DNA of 64,000 bases. Origin: Palsa-506 sp963707065. Its GTDB lineage: Bacteria > Actinomycetota > Actinomycetes > Streptosporangiales > Streptosporangiaceae. The DNA lies in the NCBI GenBank assembly GCA_963707065.1, contig CAVPPJ010000018.1, positions 248,001 through 312,000 on the forward strand, in the 5' to 3' direction. The stretch's first letter is position 1. Each line of letters starts with the position of its first letter. The notes under the pieces are model-generated. The model searched no databases. It saw only the letters and a program-made list of their open reading frames with translations, and was not told where the DNA came from. The translations under genes were made by a program, and so were the position numbers. Shown here piece by piece: positions 7,411 through 16,834 of the stretch.

Positions 7411-10038
7411 CTATGCCCCGACCAGCGGGAGCGGCATCCTGGGACCCCGCACGGAGGCACAGACCCCGTCACTGGCAGCGGCGGCCATCATCCGTTCTTC
7501 CGTCGGTTGCCCATAGGTCGTGGTGCGCTGCCTGAGCGGGCGGCCGGTCGGCGCGACAAGCTCGGCGAGCTGGCTGATCGTCTTGTACGAGCCGTTCTGC
7601 GAGCCGGCCATCCGGCTGATGGTCTCCTCCATCAGGGTGCCGCCCAGGTCGTTGACGCCGCCGGCCAGCACGTCGCGGCAGGCGCCGGCGCCCAGCTTGA
7701 CCCACGAGCACTGGATGTTGCTGATCGCGCCGTGCAGGAGCAGCCGGGACACCGCGTGCACGGCCCGGTTCTCCCGCCGCGTCGGCCCCGGCCTGGCCAG
7801 GCCGGCCAGGTAGATCGGCGAGCTGGCGTGCACGAACGGCAGCAGCACGAACTCAGTGAAGCCGCCAGTGCGCTCCTGGATGCCGCGGATTACCCGCAGG
7901 TGCCCGACCCAGTGCGCCGGGGTGTCCACGTGCCCGTACATCATCGTCGAGGACGTCCGGATGCCCAGCTCGTGCGCCGTCGTGATCACCTCGATCCAGG
8001 CGGCGGCCGGCAGCTTGCCCTTGGTGAGCACCCAGCGGACCTCGTCGTCCAGGATCTCCGCGGCCGTACCCGGCAGCGAGCCCACCCCGGCGGCGCGCGC
8101 CCGGGTCAGCCACTCGCGGACCGGCAGGCCAGTGCGCGACACCCCGTTCATCACCTCCATCGGCGAGAACGCGTGCACGTGGATGTCCGGGCAGCGCCGC
8201 TTCACCTCGGCGGCCAGGTCGAAGTAGGCGGTGCCGGGCAGGTCCGGGTGGATCCCGCCCTGCATGCAGACCTCGGTGGCGCCCGCCTGCCACGCCTCCG
8301 CGGCCCGGTCACCGACCTGCCCGAGCGACAGCGTGTAGGCATCAGCGTCGGTGCGGCGCTGCGCGAACGCGCAGAACCGGCAGCCGGTGTAGCAGACGTT
8401 GGTGAAGTTGATGTTGCGGGTGACCACGTAGGTGATGTCGTCGCCGGTCACGTCCCGGCGCACCGAGTCGGCCAGCGCGGCGAGCGCGTCAAGCTCGGGG
8501 CCGTCGGCGTCGAGCAGCGCGAGCGCCTGCGCGTCGGTCAGCGCGGCGGGGTCGTTCGCCGCCTTCCTGAGCGCGCCGAGCACGTCGGCCCGCAGCCGCT
8601 GCGGGGCGCCGGACTGCGCTGTCCGCCGGGCGGACGGCTCGATCCGGGCGCCGATCTCGTCCCAGTCGCCGTACACCTCGGCGAAATCGTCCCTGCGGTC
8701 GCTGGCCCGGCCGGTGGTGTCGATCGTGACATGCAGGTCGGTCCGGCCGGAAGCGTCGCCCCAGCCGCCGTCCGGCTCCTGCCACGCCGCGCCGCGCGGC
8801 ATCGCGCTCTCGTCGGCCAGCCCGGTGACCGGGTCAGCGAGCGCGGCGACGTGCGCGGCCAGCCGCGGGTCCAGCCACGGCTCGCGGATGTAACCGGGAT
8901 AGATCGTCAGCCGCTCGCGCAGGGTGAACCCGGCGGCCGCGGTGCGCTGCGTCAGGTCGTCGATCTGCGGCCAGGGCCGTTCCGGGTTGACGTGATCCGG
9001 GGTCAGCGGGGACACGCCGCCCCAGTCGTCGATACCCGCGGCCAGGATCAGCTGGTACTGCTCGCCGATCAGGTTCGGCGGGGCCTGGATCCGCGCGGAC
9101 GGGCCGAGCACCAGCCGGGTGACCGCGATCGTGGCGGCCAGGTCGTCGAGTTCCGCGTCGGCGACGCCGCGCATCCTGGTGTCCGGCTTGGCGCGGAAAT
9201 TCTGCACGATGACTTCCTGCACGCCGCCGTACTCGCGGGCCACCTGCCGGATGGCGAAGATCGCGTCGGCCCGCTCGGCCAGCGTCTCGCCGATGCCGAT
9301 CAGGATGCCGGTGGTGAACGGCACCGCGCTGCGCCCGGCGTCCGCCAGCACCCGCAGCCTGACCGCTGGGTCCTTGTCCGGGCTGCCGAAGTGCGGGCCG
9401 CCGCGGTCGGTGAACAGCCGCGCCGCGGTGGTCTCCAGCATCATCCCCATGGACGGCGCTACCGGCTTGAGCCGCTGGAAGTCCGGCCAGCTCAGCACGC
9501 CGGGGTTGAGATGCGGCAGCAGCCCCGTTTCCTCAAGGACCCTGATCGCCATGGCCCGGACGTAGGAGAGGGTGTCGTCGTAGCCATGCGCGTCGAGCCA
9601 TTCGCGGGCCTGATGCCAGCGTGCCTCGGGCCGGTCGCCCAGGGTGAAGAGCGCTTCCTTGCAGCCCAGCGCCGCGCCGTCGGCGGCGATCTTCAGCACC
9701 TCGTCCGGCGACAGGTACGGACTGTCCAGCCGCCCCGGGACGGTGACGAAGGTGCAGTACGCGCAGCGGTCCCGGCACAGCCTGGTCAGCGGGATGAAGA
9801 CTTTCTTCGAGTAGGTGATGACGCCCGGCCGGCCGGCCGCCGCCAGGCCCGCGTCCCTGGTCCTGGCCGCGTAGCCGAGCAGCCTGGCCAGGTGCTCACC
9901 GCGGGAATGCAGCAGCGTCGTCGCCTCGGCCTGGTCCAGCGCCTTGCCGTCCCTGGCCCGGGCGAGCGCGCGGCGCAGCGCGTTGTCAATCAGGAGCGTT
10001 GTCATCAGGGACAGTCCCGGCCGGGGCGCGCGCGTCAT
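7411..10038 (-). CDS. fbiC: Bifunctional FO synthase CofGH/FbiC
   Basis: An 875-residue fusion of two radical-SAM enzymes. The N-terminal CofG half has the cluster motif C88-x3-C92-x2-C95 (CRDRCAYC) and the C-terminal CofH half has CYTGCRFC near residues 548-555. Together they condense tyrosine with the flavin precursor 5-amino-6-ribitylamino-uracil to make FO, the chromophore of F420. The fused form is typical of actinobacteria, while archaea have separate cofG and cofH. The start could be ATG 10038 or ATG 10005; neither has a strong ribosome-binding site. The gene lies immediately upstream of dprE1, its stop overlapping the dprE1 ribosome-binding site, so the two are probably co-transcribed. 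Along with cofD and fbiB it gives the whole late F420 pathway in 7 kb. Confidence 0.96.
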   Translation of the reverse strand: MTRAPRPGLSLMTTLLIDNALRRALARARDGKALDQAEATTLLHSRGEHLARLLGYAARTRDAGLAAAGRPGVITYSKKVFIPLTRLCRDRCAYCTFVTVPGRLDSPYLSPDEVLKIAADGAALGCKEALFTLGDRPEARWHQAREWLDAHGYDDTLSYVRAMAIRVLEETGLLPHLNPGVLSWPDFQRLKPVAPSMGMMLETTAARLFTDRGGPHFGSPDKDPAVRLRVLADAGRSAVPFTTGILIGIGETLAERADAIFAIRQVAREYGGVQEVIVQNFRAKPDTRMRGVADAELDDLAATIAVTRLVLGPSARIQAPPNLIGEQYQLILAAGIDDWGGVSPLTPDHVNPERPWPQIDDLTQRTAAAGFTLRERLTIYPGYIREPWLDPRLAAHVAALADPVTGLADESAMPRGAAWQEPDGGWGDASGRTDLHVTIDTTGRASDRRDDFAEVYGDWDEIGARIEPSARRTAQSGAPQRLRADVLGALRKAANDPAALTDAQALALLDADGPELDALAALADSVRRDVTGDDITYVVTRNINFTNVCYTGCRFCAFAQRRTDADAYTLSLGQVGDRAAEAWQAGATEVCMQGGIHPDLPGTAYFDLAAEVKRRCPDIHVHAFSPMEVMNGVSRTGLPVREWLTRARAAGVGSLPGTAAEILDDEVRWVLTKGKLPAAAWIEVITTAHELGIRTSSTMMYGHVDTPAHWVGHLRVIRGIQERTGGFTEFVLLPFVHASSPIYLAGLARPGPTRRENRAVHAVSRLLLHGAISNIQCSWVKLGAGACRDVLAGGVNDLGGTLMEETISRMAGSQNGSYKTISQLAELVAPTGRPLRQRTTTYGQPTEERMMAAAASDGVCASVRGPRMPLPLVGA

Positions 10039-10228
10039 CGCTCATGAGCCCACCCTAGGCTGCGGGCGGTGCCTGCCCCGGCCCCGGCCGTGCTCTCCGC
10101 CCGCCCCTGATCCTGCTTCCAGGCCCGCCTGCCTGGGGCCTCCGGCAGAGCGGGCCCGCGCCTCCCTGACTGCGTGGCCCCGGCTTTCTGACTGCCCGCC
10201 TGCCTGCCGTTGGCCGCCGCCAGGCCCT

Positions 10229-11221
10229 TCAGAACGCGCGGTAGTCACGGATCGCGTTCCGGGGGCCGCGGCGCGGCGGGCGCACGCCGCCCAGCTCGAC
10301 CAGCCTGGTCACCCGGTACCGATGGCCGACGTACGGCGCGAGCAGCTCCAGCATCCCGGCGTCGTCGGTGACCCGCCCGGCCAGCGTCCAGCCGACGGCC
10401 GCGGGCAGGTTGTAGTCGCCGACGGCGACCGCGTCGGGGTCGCCGCAGGCCCGCTGCCTGACGTGCGCCGAGGTCCATGGCCCGATGCCCGGCAGGGCCT
10501 GCAGCCTGCGGTCAGCCTCGGCCGGGGGCATGGCGGCCGCCTCCTCCATCCGGCCGGCCACCCGCGCCGCCGCCGCGATGGTGCGCGCCCGTACTGCCTC
10601 CACGCCGGCCAGGTGCCATTCCCAGGACGGGATCCGCAGCCAGGCCTGGGCCGGCGGGAACACCCGCAGCCCGGCCGGGGCGGGTCCGGGGGCCGGGTCA
10701 CCGAACCTGAGCAGCAGCCGCCGCCAGGCCCGGTACGCCTCCTGGGTCACTACCTTCTGTTCGAGGACCGCCGGAACCAGCGCCTCCAGCACCCGGCCGG
10801 ACCGCCCCACCCGCGGGCCGCCGTGCCGGCGGGCGAGGTCGCGCAGCAGCGGATGCGCCGGGGCGAACGCGGCCGGGTCATCCTGCGCGCCAAGCAGGCC
10901 GGGCAGGGCATCGAGCAGCCAGGCAGCGCCTGGCCCCCACGCGGTTGCGCTGACCACAGTGACGGCGGCACGGCGGCCGCCACTGGTGCTGTCCGCGGGG
11001 CCGCCCGCGGCGGCGGCTGTCACCCGCAGCGTGCCGGCGCCATCCGGCGTCCGCGAGGTGCGCCAGACGGCGCCGTCGGGGCTAACCCTGAAGGCGGGGT
11101 CGCGCGGTCCCCGGCGATGCACGGACAGGACAAGCCGGACGTCGACGGAGAAGGACGCCGGCCACTCCCGGGTAAGCGGCGGTGCGTCCTGCGGGCCGGC
11201 TGCCCGGGCGGGCTGTGACAC
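10229..11221 (-). CDS. HhH-GPD superfamily DNA-3-methyladenine glycosylase (AlkA-like)
   Basis: A 330-residue protein with a C-terminal base-excision glycosylase domain. The helix-hairpin-helix is LPGIGPWTSAHV (about residues 242-253). It is followed by the GDYNL segment (about 268) carrying the catalytic aspartate. The N-terminal third resembles the AlkA N-domain and is Ala/Gly-rich. The enzyme should remove alkylated purines from DNA. No iron-sulfur Cys cluster is present, which separates it from MutY/Nth. It ends four bases after the start side of the next gene's stop region, in a leftward run with the nucleotidyltransferase gene. The 190 bp between it and fbiC hold nothing recognisable. 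Confidence 0.85.
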   Translation of the reverse strand: MSQPARAAGPQDAPPLTREWPASFSVDVRLVLSVHRRGPRDPAFRVSPDGAVWRTSRTPDGAGTLRVTAAAAGGPADSTSGGRRAAVTVVSATAWGPGAAWLLDALPGLLGAQDDPAAFAPAHPLLRDLARRHGGPRVGRSGRVLEALVPAVLEQKVVTQEAYRAWRRLLLRFGDPAPGPAPAGLRVFPPAQAWLRIPSWEWHLAGVEAVRARTIAAAARVAGRMEEAAAMPPAEADRRLQALPGIGPWTSAHVRQRACGDPDAVAVGDYNLPAAVGWTLAGRVTDDAGMLELLAPYVGHRYRVTRLVELGGVRPPRRGPRNAIRDYRAF

Positions 11222-11224
11222 GCG

Positions 11225-12355
11225 TCAGGCGTCCGTGGAGAACCGGATGGAGGTGGGCCCGAGTTCGGTCCCCGGCCATACCCGGAGCCCGTTGCACAGC
11301 TCATTCCCCGAGCCGATATGCGCCCCGTCGCCGATCACCGCGCCGTCCACGACCGTGCCCTCGCCGACGCTGGCCGCCGAGCCGACCACGCTGCCGGAGA
11401 CCCGGCAGCCTGCGCCGATCACCGCGCCGTCGAACAGCACGGATCCGTGCACGTGCGCGCCCGCGCCAACATGGCTGCCGGACCCGACCACCGTTCCGCC
11501 CGTTACCTGCGCGCCCGGCTCGAGCACGGCGCCGGGCAGCACCAGCGCGTCGCCGCACGGCCCGGGCAGCGCAGGTGACGCCAGCCGGCCGAGCACCAGG
11601 TCGCACGATCCGCGGACGAATGTCTCGGGGGTTCCGACGTCCAGCCAGTACGCGGTGTCCGGGTAGCCCATCACGAGCTGGCCGGCGCTGATGAGCGCGG
11701 GAAAGATCTCGCGCTCGACGGAGACGACCTGGCCGGGCGGTATCTCGTCGATCACCCGCCGCCTGAAGACATAGCAGCCCGCATTGACCCGGTTGGTCAG
11801 CGGGCGCGGGGTCTTCTCCAGGAAGGCCGTGACCCGGCCGCCTGAGTCGGTCGGCACGCAGCCGAACCTGGCCGGGTCGGGGACCTCGACGAGGTGCAGC
11901 GTCACCGCAGCGTCTTCCTTGCGGTGCAGCTCCAGCTGCGCGCCAAGATCGTGGCCGGATAGGACGTCGCCGTTGAGCACGACAACGGGGTCGTCCGGGC
12001 CGCTGCGCAGGCTCGCGGCCGCGTTCCTGATGCCGCCGCCAGTGCCCAGCGGCTGATCTTCGGTGACGCAGTCAAGCCGGAGCCCGAACTGTGACCCGTC
12101 GCCGAGCTGCGTGGCGAACATGTCCGCCCGGTACGCGGTGGCCAGTATCACCCGGGTGATCCCCGCCGCCGCCGCCCGGGCCAGCTGGTGCGCGAGGAAC
12201 GGCACGCCGGCGGTTGGCAGCAGCGGCTTGGGCGTCGCGATGGTCAGCGGGCGCAGCCGGGTCCCCTGGCCGCCGACCAGCAGGATCGCCTCGATCTCGC
12301 CAGCTCCGCTGCCGCCTGCGGCTGATTCCCAGGAAGGGCCTGAATCGCTCGGCAT
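11225..12355 (-). CDS. Sugar-1-phosphate nucleotidyltransferase, mannose-1-phosphate guanylyltransferase (ManB/RmlA-like)
   Basis: A 376-residue enzyme. Near the N-terminus is the nucleotidyltransferase signature LVGGQGTRLRPLT, with the activating Lys in TPKPLLP, then LGTGGGIRNA and a VLNGDVL metal motif. The C-terminal third has hexapeptide repeats of the left-handed beta-helix type (VVGSGSHVGAG, VIGAGCRVSG, VIGDGAHIGSG). This matches actinobacterial ManB/RmlA2 proteins that make GDP-mannose or dTDP-sugars for glycan synthesis. Only 12 bp separate it from the upstream glycosyltransferase gene on the same strand, so the pair probably supplies and uses an activated sugar. Which nucleotide it uses cannot be told from the sequence alone. 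Confidence 0.85.
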   Translation of the reverse strand: MPSDSGPSWESAAGGSGAGEIEAILLVGGQGTRLRPLTIATPKPLLPTAGVPFLAHQLARAAAAGITRVILATAYRADMFATQLGDGSQFGLRLDCVTEDQPLGTGGGIRNAAASLRSGPDDPVVVLNGDVLSGHDLGAQLELHRKEDAAVTLHLVEVPDPARFGCVPTDSGGRVTAFLEKTPRPLTNRVNAGCYVFRRRVIDEIPPGQVVSVEREIFPALISAGQLVMGYPDTAYWLDVGTPETFVRGSCDLVLGRLASPALPGPCGDALVLPGAVLEPGAQVTGGTVVGSGSHVGAGAHVHGSVLFDGAVIGAGCRVSGSVVGSAASVGEGTVVDGAVIGDGAHIGSGNELCNGLRVWPGTELGPTSIRFSTDA

Positions 12356-12366
12356 GAGCAGTGACG

Positions 12367-13503
12367 CTACTCCCGTCCCTGGGCCGCTGCACGCTCATAG
12401 GAGGCCATGTGCGCCTCGGCCGACGCGGCCCAGGTGAACTCCAGCGCCCGGGCGTGGCCGGCCGCGCCCAGTGCCTCCCGGCGCGCCGGGTCATCAAGCA
12501 GTGCTCGCAGCGCCGCCTTGATGCCGTCGCAGTCGGGCTCGGTGTAGGCCACGGCGTCGCCGCCCACCTCGGGCAGCGAGGTCATGTGCGTGGTCAGTAC
12601 CGGCGCGCCGCAGGCCATCGCCTCCAGGGCGGGCAAGCCGAATCCCTCGCTGGTGCTGGGGAAGGCCACGACGAGCGCGCCGCCGAGGTAACCGGGCAGG
12701 TCGGTGAAGTGCAGGTATCCAGGGCGGACCAGCCGCAGGTGCGCGGGCACTGCGGCAATCGCGTCGTTGACCTCGTCGCTCCAGCCGCTGCCGCCCGCCA
12801 GGACCAGCGCCGGAGGCTCCTGGAGATCAGCGACCGCGGCCGCCCAGCCGGTGATCAGCGCCGGGATGTTCTTGCGCGGCTCCAGCGTGCCGAGGTACGC
12901 AACGTAGGACTTGCCGTGCAGGCCAAGCCGGGCCGAAACCTGGCGCACCTGCGCGGGGTCAGGCTGGTGAAAGAGGGTGTGATCCACGCCGTGGTAGGCG
13001 ACATCGATCCTGGTCGGGTCGGCGCCGAGCACGCGGACTAGTTCATCCCTCGTTGCCTTGGACGGGACGATCAGCCGGGTGGCCCGGCGGGCCGAGGTGC
13101 GGATGGCCGACTTGTAGAACGTGGCCGTCACCGGATTGTGCGCGTCGGGGTCGGTGAAGAACGTGAGGTCGTGAATGGTGACGACGATGGGCGCGCCCGG
13201 GCGCAGCGGCATCGAGTAGTGCGGCGCGTGGATGACGTCGGCGGCCACCTGCTGCGCGACGAGCGGCAGGCCGCTCTGCTCCCAGGCAAGCCTGGCTGCC
13301 CGGTGCGCGATGGCGGTGGGCGCGGCCACCACCTGGGCTCCGGGCACCAGCCGCCCGTACCGCTCCTCGTCGGCGCGCTGGCAGGCGACGGCGAGATCGG
13401 CCCCGGCGCTCCCCAGGGCGCTCAGCAGCCCGTCAACGTAGCGTCCGACGGCACCGCGGTCCGCTGGCACAGCGGTCGCGTCAACAAGCACACGAGGCGC
13501 CAC
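12367..13503 (-). CDS. Family 4 glycosyltransferase (GT-B fold), probably mannosyltransferase
   Basis: About 378 residues. The N-domain begins MAPRVLVDATAVPADRGAVGRY. The C-domain has YLGTLEPRKNIPALI, LVLAGGSGW and the donor-binding FPSTSEGFGLPALEAMACGAPVLT stretch with the E-x7-E motif of retaining GT4 enzymes. The frame is open upstream to an ATG at 13590, but the preceding residues are unlike the family. GTG 13503 is preferred because GAAGGAG lies 11 bases upstream. Together with the adjacent nucleotidyltransferase it likely extends a mannose-containing envelope glycan. The 231 bp upstream (13504-13734) are G+C-rich and hold no gene that I can support. Confidence 0.85.
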   Translation of the reverse strand: MAPRVLVDATAVPADRGAVGRYVDGLLSALGSAGADLAVACQRADEERYGRLVPGAQVVAAPTAIAHRAARLAWEQSGLPLVAQQVAADVIHAPHYSMPLRPGAPIVVTIHDLTFFTDPDAHNPVTATFYKSAIRTSARRATRLIVPSKATRDELVRVLGADPTRIDVAYHGVDHTLFHQPDPAQVRQVSARLGLHGKSYVAYLGTLEPRKNIPALITGWAAAVADLQEPPALVLAGGSGWSDEVNDAIAAVPAHLRLVRPGYLHFTDLPGYLGGALVVAFPSTSEGFGLPALEAMACGAPVLTTHMTSLPEVGGDAVAYTEPDCDGIKAALRALLDDPARREALGAAGHARALEFTWAASAEAHMASYERAAAQGRE

Positions 13504-13734
13504 GACCAGTCTTTCTCCTTCGTGATTGGCCCCTGCCCGGGGCGTGCCGGAAGCGGGTAGTTGAGCTTTGCTCTGGATGCCCGTCAGCACCGAGCGTACG
13601 CCCTCGGCGATGGCGGCGCGGACACGCGGCGGGGCTGCGCGCGCCCCGCGGCGGCCGCTGCTGGCCGGCCGGGCTCGCGCTTGGCCGGCGGCTCCCGGGC
13701 GGCGGCCGCATCCCGCGCCGCCGGCCTGCCGCGG

Positions 13735-16596
13735 TCAGCCCTGCGCCGCTTGCTTTGCCTTGTCGAGCGCCCCCTTCACCTTGGCGATATCGCGGCCGTA
13801 GGCGGCGAGGTTGCCGTTCTTGAGCGCCTGCTGGGCCTGACTGTAGAAACCCTCCGCCTGCTTGAGGAGTTTCAGCACCGCCGCGCTGGCCTTCGGGCCG
13901 GTGCCCTTCGGGGGGCTCGGGCTGGTGCCCCCGGGGCCGGCTTGGGCGGAACCGCGATGAACACCTGGGCCAGGGCATCCTGCAGGTTCTGCGCAAATCC
14001 GATCTGGCCGTTGTAATACACCAGCACCCGCTGCAGGGTGGGGTACGACCCCGAACTTGCGCCGGCTGACTGGGAGACGTAGACCGGCTCGAAATACACC
14101 AGGCCGCCGCCAACCGGCAGGGTGATCAGGTTGCCCTGGGTTACCTGCGATCCGCCCTGCCGGAGCAAGGTGAGCGCGGACGCGACCCTGGTATTGGACT
14201 CGAAGGCGTTCTGCACCTGCTCCGGGCCCAGGATCGCGGTGTCCTGCGGCAGCTGCAGCAGCCGGATCGTGCCGTAGCCGGGGCCCGGGGCGCTGTCCAC
14301 CGCCATGTACGCGGAAATGTTGGCCCGGCCGCGCGGCGTGAACGACGTGGTCAGCGAGAACTCCGGCTGCCGGTAGCCCGGCATGCTCATGGTCATGTAA
14401 TACGGCGGCTGGCTGAATTGCTTCGGCGTGAGGCCGCTCGGGTCGATGGGCACGGCCCAGAAGGCCTGGCCGCCGTAGAACTCCTGCGGCACGCGTGACG
14501 TGGTACTGGGCGAGGATCTGCCGCTGCGCCTCGAACAGCACCTCGGGGTAGCGCAGGTGCGGCATGAGGGCCGCCGGGATGTTCTTGGCTGGCTGGATGA
14601 CGCCGGGGAACGCGTTCATCCAGGTGGCAAGCACGGGGTCCCTGCCGCCCCACTGGTACAGGTGGACCGCGCCGGTGTAGGCGTTCACCGTCGCCTTGAC
14701 CGAGTTGCGGATGTAGTTGACCTGGCCGGACGCCGACCCGCCCGGGCTGTAACTGTTGGTCGTGGCCTGCTGCAGGCTCAGCCGCTGCGAGTAGGGGTAG
14801 TTGTCGGCGGTGGTGTAGCCGTCCACGACCCACTGGATCTGGCCGTTGACGACGACTGGGTAGGGGTCCCCGTCCAGGGTGAGGAACGGCGCGACCTTGG
14901 CCACCCGGGACAGCGGGTCCCTGATGTACATGATCTTCGAATTACCGTCGATGGCACCGGACAGCAGGATGTTGAGCTGGCGGTACTTGATCGCGTACAG
15001 CAGCCGGTTCAGCGGGGAGCCGATCGGCACGCCGCCGCCTCCGGTATAAGTCGTGTTCTGCTGGCCGCCGGTGCTCTCGTTCGGGTAGTCGAGTTCCGCC
15101 TGGCGGCCGCCGACGATCGCGTAGCTCGTCTCCTGCTCGCCGAAGTACACCCGGGCGCCGTTCTGGCTGAGCTGCAAGTCCCCGGTAGGCGGAATGTCGC
15201 TCTCGGTAAAGGCCGGGGTGCCGTCGGCCTGCGCCGTGCTGGTCGGCGCGGCGACGACGCCGTACCCGTGGGTGTAGACGAGATGCGAGTTGATCCAGTT
15301 GACCTGGCCGGCCGGCGGGCCGCTCATGTCGCGGACGCCGATCAGCGTGTCCTGGGGCGCCGCACTGGCCGGCAGCACGTACCGGTCCACGGACAGTACG
15401 TTGGCGAACTTGTAGTAGCTCTTTACCTGCTGGAGCTGCTGGAATGACTGCGATATCACCGCGGGGTCCATCAGCCTGACGTCCGGCAGCGCGGTCACCT
15501 GCTTGGCCAGCAGCGCCGGCGGCTCGGTTGAGGTCGCCGAATAGGGCGTGACCTTCACCCCGGCGATGCCGTACGCCTGCCGGGTGTTGACGATCTCACG
15601 GCGCAGGTACGGCGTCTCCTTCACGAGCTCGTTCGGCTTGACCACGAACTGCTGGATGATGGCCGGGTATACGCCGCCGATGATCACGGCGGAGAGCACG
15701 AGCAGCCCGAAGCCGACCGCGGGCAGCAGGGTGTTGCGCCGGAGCGCGCCGGCGAAGAAGAGCGCCGCGCAGATCACCGCGATCACCGCGAGCACGGTCT
15801 TGGCCGGCAGGATGGCGTTCACGTCCGTGTAGGACGCGCCGGTTTGCACGATTCCGCGCTGCGAGAAGTCGATCCCGTACCGGTCCACCCAGTACGCGGC
15901 CGCCTTGAGCAGCATGAAGATGCCCACCAGCACGAACAGCTGCGCCCGGGCCGAGGGAGTTGCCCGCTGGCCCTTAACCTGCGGCCGCAATGCCCCGTAC
16001 AGGTAATGCACCAGGATTGCTACCAGGAGCGACAGCAGGACGGCCGCGAAGAGATACGTCAGGACCATCCGGAGGAACGGGTAGACGAACACGAAGAACG
16101 AGATGTCCAGGTGAAACTGAGGGTCGATGTGGTGGAACGACGTCCGGTTGGCGAAGAGCAGCCAGGTTTGCCAGGAGCTGGCCGCGGTCAGCCCGGAGAC
16201 GAGCCCGATCAGCCCGAGGAGCAGCCCGAGCGCGATCCGCCGGTGCGGGTCAATGATGGTCCGGTAACCCTCCAGGCCCTGCTGGTCGGGCGCCGACGGG
16301 CGGAAGGCCGGCCTGATCCGGTACGCCAGCCAGGCATTGAAGCCGACCACGGCCATCATGAAGATCGCGGTGACGAAGAACAGCAGCCATTTGGTGCCGT
16401 AGGTCGTGTCGAAGACCGAGGTGTACCCGACGGAGTGGAACCACAGGTAGTCGGTCCACACCCCGGCTACCACCGAGATCACGATGATCAGCGCGATCAC
16501 GCCGGCCACCACCGGGATAAGCAGCTTCGGCCAGCGGGGAAGGACGATTGGCCGGCCGACCGGCGGCCTTGGATGGCCAGGAGATCGGAAGGTCAT
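13735..16596 (-). CDS. UPF0182 family integral membrane protein (two compensating single-base frameshifts)
   Basis: About 950 residues, a homologue of M. tuberculosis Rv3193c. The N-terminus has about seven hydrophobic segments (for example LIPVVAGVIALIIVISVVAG), followed by a large extracytoplasmic region with the family's NWINSHLVYTHGYGVV and HLRYPEVLFEAQRQILAQYHV stretches. The literal frame is wrong between about 14493 and 13930. In that interval the conserved sequence (EFYGGQAFWAVP, YYMTMSMPGY, GGLVYFEPVYV) is in another frame. One extra base near 14493 and one missing base in the C/G run near 13925-13940 explain it, and the last 60 residues are back in the first frame. ATG 16596 follows GGGGGAAGG. 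The function of the family is unknown. It sits beside the Lon-like protease gene as in mycobacteria. Confidence 0.85.
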   Translation of the reverse strand: MTFRSPGHPRPPVGRPIVLPRWPKLLIPVVAGVIALIIVISVVAGVWTDYLWFHSVGYTSVFDTTYGTKWLLFFVTAIFMMAVVGFNAWLAYRIRPAFRPSAPDQQGLEGYRTIIDPHRRIALGLLLGLIGLVSGLTAASSWQTWLLFANRTSFHHIDPQFHLDISFFVFVYPFLRMVLTYLFAAVLLSLLVAILVHYLYGALRPQVKGQRATPSARAQLFVLVGIFMLLKAAAYWVDRYGIDFSQRGIVQTGASYTDVNAILPAKTVLAVIAVICAALFFAGALRRNTLLPAVGFGLLVLSAVIIGGVYPAIIQQFVVKPNELVKETPYLRREIVNTRQAYGIAGVKVTPYSATSTEPPALLAKQVTALPDVRLMDPAVISQSFQQLQQVKSYYKFANVLSVDRYVLPASAAPQDTLIGVRDMSGPPAGQVNWINSHLVYTHGYGVVAAPTSTAQADGTPAFTESDIPPTGDLQLSQNGARVYFGEQETSYAIVGGRQAELDYPNESTGGQQNTTYTGGGGVPIGSPLNRLLYAIKYRQLNILLSGAIDGNSKIMYIRDPLSRVAKVAPFLTLDGDPYPVVVNGQIQWVVDGYTTADNYPYSQRLSLQQATTNSYSPGGSASGQVNYIRNSVKATVNAYTGAVHLYQWGGRDPVLATWMNAFPGVIQPAKNIPAALMPHLRYPEVLFEAQRQILAQYHVTRAAGVLRRPGLLGRAHRPERPHAEAIQPAAVLHDHEHAGLPAAGVLADHVVHAARPGQHFRVHGGGQRPGPRLRHDPAAAAAAGHRDPGPGAGAERLRVQYQGRVRAHLAPAGRIAGNPGQPDHPAGWRRPGVFRAGLRLPVSRRKFGVVPHPAAGAGVLQRPDRICAEPAGCPGPGVHRGSAQAGPGGTSPSPPKGTGPKASAAVLKLLKQAEGFYSQAQQALKNGNLAAYGRDIAKVKGALDKAKQAAQG

Positions 16597-16834
16597 GCCT
16601 TCCCCCTTAGGTGACTTCGGGCACGGCTCCGCTGGCATTTCCGCGGAGGGGCGCGTACGGCTGGGCCGGCGCGCTGGTACATGCTCCCAGATGGCAACTT
16701 ACCGGCAGCGCGCAAGGTTCCCGCACTCATCCACGCATGATCTTGGCACGCTCTCGCGTCGCCGCAACTTACCCGCGGCGCCGCGGCGGCGGACGCGGCA
16801 AATGGCGCCGGCCACGGGCGGAGCATGACCTCCG

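Noticed and set aside
7397..7472. Longer N-terminus for the DprE1-like protein starting at 7472
   Set aside because: The extra 25 residues are Arg/Pro/Cys-rich and overlap fbiC, while a perfect AGGAGG serves ATG 7397.
7372..10047. An 891-codon open frame on the plus strand opposite the FO synthase gene
   Set aside because: It is antisense to a gene with full radical-SAM motifs, is Arg/Pro/Ala/Val-rich and has no domain. High G+C makes such shadow frames common.
13504..13734. Possible tRNA or small RNA in the gap before the UPF0182 gene
   Set aside because: No cloverleaf or conserved T-loop seen; only G+C-rich sequence with chance hairpins.
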